Assembly (NCBI RefSeq): GCF_001279585.1
Contig: NZ_LGEC01000002.1
Coordinates: 323,584-387,583, forward strand
Length of the DNA: 64,000 nucleotides
Direction of reading: 5' to 3'
Origin: Nocardiopsis sp. NRRL B-16309
GTDB taxonomy: Bacteria; Actinomycetota; Actinomycetes; Streptosporangiales; Streptosporangiaceae
The position numbers and the translations under genes are program-made. The notes beneath the pieces were generated by a model. The model made no database searches, was not told the DNA's origin, and saw only the letters and a program-made list of their open reading frames with translations. This document shows, piece after piece, positions 60,722 to 64,000 of this stretch; positions within the stretch are counted from its first letter, which is position 1; each line of letters opens with the position of its first letter.

Positions 60722-61602
60722 CTGTCCCGGAGTCGTGGGTTGAGGGCCTGCTCCAGGGAGCGGGACATGGTGACCAGCCCGATCTGGAAGAGCATGATCA
60801 TCACCATCGGGGCGATGAGGAAGGGGGTGGCGGTGGGGAGCAGGAACGCGTTGTTGTCCCAGGCCTGCTGGATCATCAGCCCCCAGTTGTCGGCCGTGCT
60901 CGGCAGCAGTCCGAGCAGGTACATGCCGACGACCGCGTAGATCGCGTTGGTGATGGCGATGATGAAGTTGATGAACACGTAGCCCGCCATGTTGGGCAGC
61001 ACCTCGACGAAGAGGATCCGGGCGGTGCCCAGGTCCTGGAGGCGGGCCGCCTCGACGAACTCGCGTTCGCGCAGGCTGAGGACCTGGGCGCGGATGGAGC
61101 GCATCAGGTAGGGCCAGGTCACCAGACCGATGATGAAGGCGACCATCAGCGGTGAGGCGGTGCGGTAGAAGGACGCGATGACCAGCATGAGCACGATGAA
61201 GGGGATGGTCATCGTGATGTCGGTCAGCTGGAGCAGGAGGTGGTCCACGCGTCCGCGCACGTAGCCGGCGATCCCGCCGAGGACGACGGCGATGGCCACG
61301 GTGATCAGCGCGGCGACCACGCCCACCCAGATGGGCTCGCGTCCGCCGAGGACGAGTTGGACGAAGGTGTCCTTGCCCTCGTGGTTGGTGCCGAGCCAGT
61401 GCTCGGCGTTCATCGGGCCCCAGATGAGGTCGATGTCCGTCGGGTTGCGGGTGTCCACGAGCAGGGGGCCGACGAAGGAGAACAGCAGCACGCTCAGCAC
61501 GAGGCAGAGCCCCAGGAAGCCGCTGGTGCTGCGGGTCAGGCCCTGCCAGACGGCGCCCCAGGCGCCGGCGGGAGCGGTGGTGGCAGCGGTGGTGGAGGTC
61601 AT
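60718..61602 (-). CDS. ABC transporter permease, DppC-like
   Basis: The 294-residue permease has about six helices. Family-typical features are HWLGTNHEGKDTFVQLVLGG after TM1, VGVVAALITVAIAVVLGGIA (TM2) and the EAA loop EFVEAARLQDLGTARILFVE. The start at 61602 overlaps the dppB stop by four bases. It forms the membrane channel together with DppB. Confidence 0.93.
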   Translation of the reverse strand: MTSTTAATTAPAGAWGAVWQGLTRSTSGFLGLCLVLSVLLFSFVGPLLVDTRNPTDIDLIWGPMNAEHWLGTNHEGKDTFVQLVLGGREPIWVGVVAALITVAIAVVLGGIAGYVRGRVDHLLLQLTDITMTIPFIVLMLVIASFYRTASPLMVAFIIGLVTWPYLMRSIRAQVLSLREREFVEAARLQDLGTARILFVEVLPNMAGYVFINFIIAITNAIYAVVGMYLLGLLPSTADNWGLMIQQAWDNNAFLLPTATPFLIAPMVMIMLFQIGLVTMSRSLEQALNPRLRDR

Positions 61603-62696
61603 GGTGTCGCGGCCCCCTGGTCGCTGATGCGCGGGTCGAGTCGGCCGTAGAGCAGGTCGGCCACGAGGTTGGCGGCCACGACGCAGGCGGTGACGATGAT
61701 GAGCAGCCCCTGCAGGAGCGGGTAGTCGCGGTAGTTGACGGCGTCCAGCAGCAGGCCGCCGACGCCCTTGTAGACCAGGACCCGTTCGACGAAGACCGCG
61801 CCGCCGACGAGCGTGCCGAAGGAGATCGCGATCTGGGCCACCAGCGGCAGCACCGCGTTGCGGCCGACGTAGGCGAGGGCGATGCGGCCGTCGCGCAGCC
61901 CCCGGGCCCGGGCGACGGTGACGTAGTCCTCGCTCAGCACCTCGGTCGTGGAGGCCTTCATGACGAGCATCCAGGTGCCGATGATGGCGAGGACGTAGGT
62001 GAGGATCGGCAGTCCGGCGTGGTAGAACGCGTCGCCGACGAACTCCGCGGTGAAGCCGGGGCTGACGCCGGGGCTCACCGTGCCGCGCAGGGCGACGGGG
62101 TCGAACCAGCCGAGGTAGAGCCCGCCGCCGACCACGAGCAGCATCGCGATGAGGTAGTTGGGGACCGCGCCCAGGACGGAGGCGGCCACGCTCAGCGCGT
62201 GGTCGAGGAACCGGTTGCGCCGGTAGGCCATCACCATGCCCAGGCTCAGTCCGAGGACGATCGAGATCACCGTGCCCACGCCGATGCTGAACAGCGTCCA
62301 GGGCAGGTAGGCCGCGATGGCCTCGGCGACGCCGACCGCGGGCCGGGTGATGGTGTTGCCCAGGTCCAGGGTGACCAGGCCGACGAAGAAGTCCCACCAC
62401 TGCCGCCACAGGGGCGCGTCCGGGTCGAAGGCCAGCGAGTTGGTGGCGATCACGCGGGCCTCGGCCATGCTCATGCCGCCCTGGGTGAGGCGGCCCGCCA
62501 TGACGTCGATGGGGTCGCCGGGCATGGCCCGCGCGAGGAAGAAGGTCGCGTTGGCGACCACGAACACGACGACGGCGGACTTGCGGACCTTCACGAACAG
62601 GTGGTGGCGCCAGACGCGCAGCGGCAGCGGGGGCGGGTCGGCGGCCGACGCCGGGGCGTCGGGGGGCGGTGGGGACGCCGCGATGTCGGTGGCCAC
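61599..62696 (-). CDS. ABC transporter permease, DppB-like
   Basis: The 365-residue permease is the first gene of the operon. A Pro/Ala-rich cytoplasmic N-terminus is followed by TM1 (AVVVFVVANATFFLARAMPG, then DPIDV) and later helices. The EAA loop is DYVTVARARGLRDGRIALAY. The GTG at 62696 is chosen because AAGGAG lies four to five bases upstream. An ATG at 62741 lacks a ribosome-binding site and touches the operator palindrome. Confidence 0.9.
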   Translation of the reverse strand: MATDIAASPPPPDAPASAADPPPLPLRVWRHHLFVKVRKSAVVVFVVANATFFLARAMPGDPIDVMAGRLTQGGMSMAEARVIATNSLAFDPDAPLWRQWWDFFVGLVTLDLGNTITRPAVGVAEAIAAYLPWTLFSIGVGTVISIVLGLSLGMVMAYRRNRFLDHALSVAASVLGAVPNYLIAMLLVVGGGLYLGWFDPVALRGTVSPGVSPGFTAEFVGDAFYHAGLPILTYVLAIIGTWMLVMKASTTEVLSEDYVTVARARGLRDGRIALAYVGRNAVLPLVAQIAISFGTLVGGAVFVERVLVYKGVGGLLLDAVNYRDYPLLQGLLIIVTACVVAANLVADLLYGRLDPRISDQGAATP

Positions 62697-62745
62697 GTGG
62701 CTCCTTGGGGCGACGAGCGGGGGCGGAGGGCGGGAGCGCATTTTT

Positions 62746-62766
62746 TATTAGGAAACTTTCCTAATA
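62746..62766. promoter_or_regulatory. Perfect 10-1-10 palindrome at the dpp promoter
   Basis: TATTAGGAAA and its exact complement TTTCCTAATA flank a single C. It lies 50 bases ahead of the dppB start in an AT-rich patch. AGGAAA/TTTCCT palindromes of this general type occur ahead of sugar-importer operons controlled by ROK-family repressors in actinobacteria (from memory). It is very probably a repressor operator. Confidence 0.7.
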
Positions 62767-62790
62767 GAACAGCACGCTAACGGCGCGGGT

Positions 62791-62804
62791 GTGGCGTACG
62801 CCAC
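62791..62804. promoter_or_regulatory. Second palindrome GTGGCGTACGCCAC
   Basis: This perfect 14-bp palindrome lies 25 bases from the first one and about 220 bases ahead of the hydrolase gene. It may be an operator for either divergent gene. The support is symmetry only. Confidence 0.4.
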
Positions 62805-63026
62805 CCCTGTGACCGAACGGCGTCCTCGGCGCGACCCGTTCTCGACCGGGCAAGGCTTTTCCCGACACGAATCCGGACAAAGCCCCTGCCGCTTCGTGGC
62901 CGGATGCGGCCAGATGCCCGCACCCACAACTTTGGTCGGTATCGACCGGCATCGCCCCGTTCGTACGGTGACGGCTCACCCACACAGCCCCGGACCCCCG
63001 AGTCCGGACACGGAAGTGGAGGACAC

Positions 63027-64000
63027 GTGCGCCGAGCACGCACCACCACCGCGGTCGCGGTCGCCCTGGCGGCCTCCCTCGCCGCCTCCCTCGCCGCGGC
63101 GGCCCCGGCCGCCGCCGACCCCCGCCCGGCCCCCGACGACGCCCTCGCCGCCTTCCACGACCAGGAGGTCGACTGGACCCGGTGCGAGGAGGACGTGCTC
63201 CGGACCCTGGAGTGCGCCGACATCGAGGTCCCCCTGGACTACGCCGACCCCGGCGGCGCCCGCGCCACGGTCGCCGTCAGCCGCCGGACCGCCTCCGACC
63301 CCGACCGCCGCCGCGGCGTCCTGCTCACCAACCCGGGCGGGCCGGGCGGCCCCGGACGCATCGTCCCGGTCTCTCCGGCCGAGACGGGCGGCGCCGGAAT
63401 CATCGGCGGCGAACGGGTCGCCGAGGTCTACGACCTGATCGGCATGGACCCGCGCGGCACGGGCGCGTCCACCCCCCGCCTGGACTGCGGGGCCGAGTAC
63501 CCGATGGCGCCGCCCCGGCCCGACGACTCCGAGTTCTCCGGGCTCACGCGCGGCGTCATCGCCTACCAGCGCGCCTGCGCCCAGGCCGACGGTGATCTGC
63601 GGCCCCACATGACCACCGCCAACACCGCCCGGGACATGGACGTGGTGCGCGCCGCGCTCGGCGAGGAGCGGATCAACTACATCGGCTGGTCCTACGGCAC
63701 CTACCTGGGCGCGGTTTACGGGAGCCTGTTCCCCGACCGGCTCGACCGCAGCGTCATGGACTCCGCGGTGCACCCCGGCGGCATCTGGCGGGACGTGTTC
63801 ACCCTCCAGGCCCCGGCCTACAGCCGCAACGTGGAGCGCTACACCGCCTGGGTGGCCGAGCACGACGACGTCTACGGCATGGGGGCCACCCCCGAAGAGG
63901 TCGTGGCGGTGTTCGAGGAGACCTCACGGCGCCTGGCCGAGGAGCCCCGCGACGACGTCCCCGGGCTGCCCGAGGGCGGCGCCTACGGCGACGACGAGTG
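63027..64000 (+). CDS. Secreted alpha/beta-hydrolase, tripeptidyl aminopeptidase-like (partial, 3' end outside window)
   Basis: The visible 324 residues begin with a Sec signal peptide (RRARTTTAVAVALAASLAAS, cleavage near APAAA-D). The alpha/beta-hydrolase entry VPLDYADPGGARATVAVSRR follows, then the oxyanion loop LLTNPGGPGG, GMDPRGTGAS and the nucleophile elbow IGWSYGTYLG with its Ser. This is the pattern of the SlpD/Tap exported peptidases of streptomycetes, which release tripeptides from N-termini. GTG at 63027 has GGAGG four bases upstream. It is divergent from a dipeptide-type importer, which could take up its products. Confidence 0.9.
   Translation, partial: MRRARTTTAVAVALAASLAASLAAAAPAAADPRPAPDDALAAFHDQEVDWTRCEEDVLRTLECADIEVPLDYADPGGARATVAVSRRTASDPDRRRGVLLTNPGGPGGPGRIVPVSPAETGGAGIIGGERVAEVYDLIGMDPRGTGASTPRLDCGAEYPMAPPRPDDSEFSGLTRGVIAYQRACAQADGDLRPHMTTANTARDMDVVRAALGEERINYIGWSYGTYLGAVYGSLFPDRLDRSVMDSAVHPGGIWRDVFTLQAPAYSRNVERYTAWVAEHDDVYGMGATPEEVVAVFEETSRRLAEEPRDDVPGLPEGGAYGDDE

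Larger units (their letters stand above)
62697..63026. other. Divergent promoter region between dppB and the secreted hydrolase
   Basis: This 330-base gap contains the 21-bp palindrome at 62746-62766 and a second palindrome at 62791-62804. GGAGG precedes the rightward hydrolase gene. No gene is seen in it. Confidence 0.6.

Noticed and set aside
1..64000. CRISPR arrays, insertion sequences, integrases, tRNA or rRNA genes
   Set aside because: I saw no regularly spaced short repeats, transposase or integrase motifs, or cloverleaf structures that I could support by reading.

Overview
The window is high-GC actinobacterial chromosome, most likely Nocardiopsis or a close relative (inference). Support comes from the very high GC, frequent GTG starts, DUF397 and DUF5753 regulators, a conservon-type roadblock/GTPase operon, an MftF-like glycosyltransferase and a modular type I PKS. 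No tRNA, rRNA, CRISPR array, transposase or phage gene was recognised.

Layout. (a) 1-4.2 kb: the start of a peptide-type ABC permease that runs off the left edge, an orphan MftF-like glycosyltransferase, an RsbW-like ATPase and a small acidic protein. (b) 4.3-13.4 kb: transport and metal/ion homeostasis. It holds an RND efflux pump, an ArsR repressor divergent from a CDF cation exporter with twin operator-like repeats between them, a TrkH/TrkA potassium uptake pair, and an orphan ZnuA-like lipoprotein whose promoter overlaps a Zur-like box. (c) 13.5-16 kb: a DUF397 protein, an XRE/DUF5753 regulator and an RsbW-like ATPase, with the same 12-bp palindrome in front of two of them. (d) 16.2-28.6 kb: core genes. 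These are a FabG-type reductase, a class A beta-lactamase-like protein, the biotin ECF transporter bioY-bioM-bioN, a lactonase-fold protein, HrpA helicase, a truncated TetR, a cupin, an XRE/MmyB-like regulator and a zinc alcohol dehydrogenase.

(e) 28.7-48.9 kb: a three-gene modular PKS on the minus strand. It is read as PksA (KSQ-AT-ACP loading module plus KS-DH-ER-KR-ACP), PksB (KS-AT-KR-ACP) and PksC (KS-AT-DH-ER-KR-ACP-TE). All three AT domains carry the YASH methylmalonyl signature, but the first extension module has no AT. If all units are methylmalonate-derived, the chain is 5-hydroxy-2,4,6-trimethylnonanoate. Closing it on its 5-hydroxyl gives 3,5-dimethyl-6-(1-methylbutyl)tetrahydropyran-2-one. 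From memory this is the planar structure of invictolide, a queen-pheromone component of the fire ant Solenopsis invicta. No tailoring, regulatory or resistance gene lies inside the PKS block.

(f) 49.4-56 kb: a conservon (CvnA-D) with a StyA-like flavin monooxygenase as fifth gene. Its CvnA kinase-like protein has a disordered, repeat-expanded N-terminus of roughly 900 residues and no membrane segment. (g) 56.5-62.7 kb: a dipeptide-type ABC transporter operon (dppB-C-D-F, a small membrane protein, and a Tat-type lipoprotein binding protein) with a perfect 10-1-10 palindrome at its promoter. (h) 63.0 kb to the end: a secreted alpha/beta-hydrolase peptidase, cut by the window edge.
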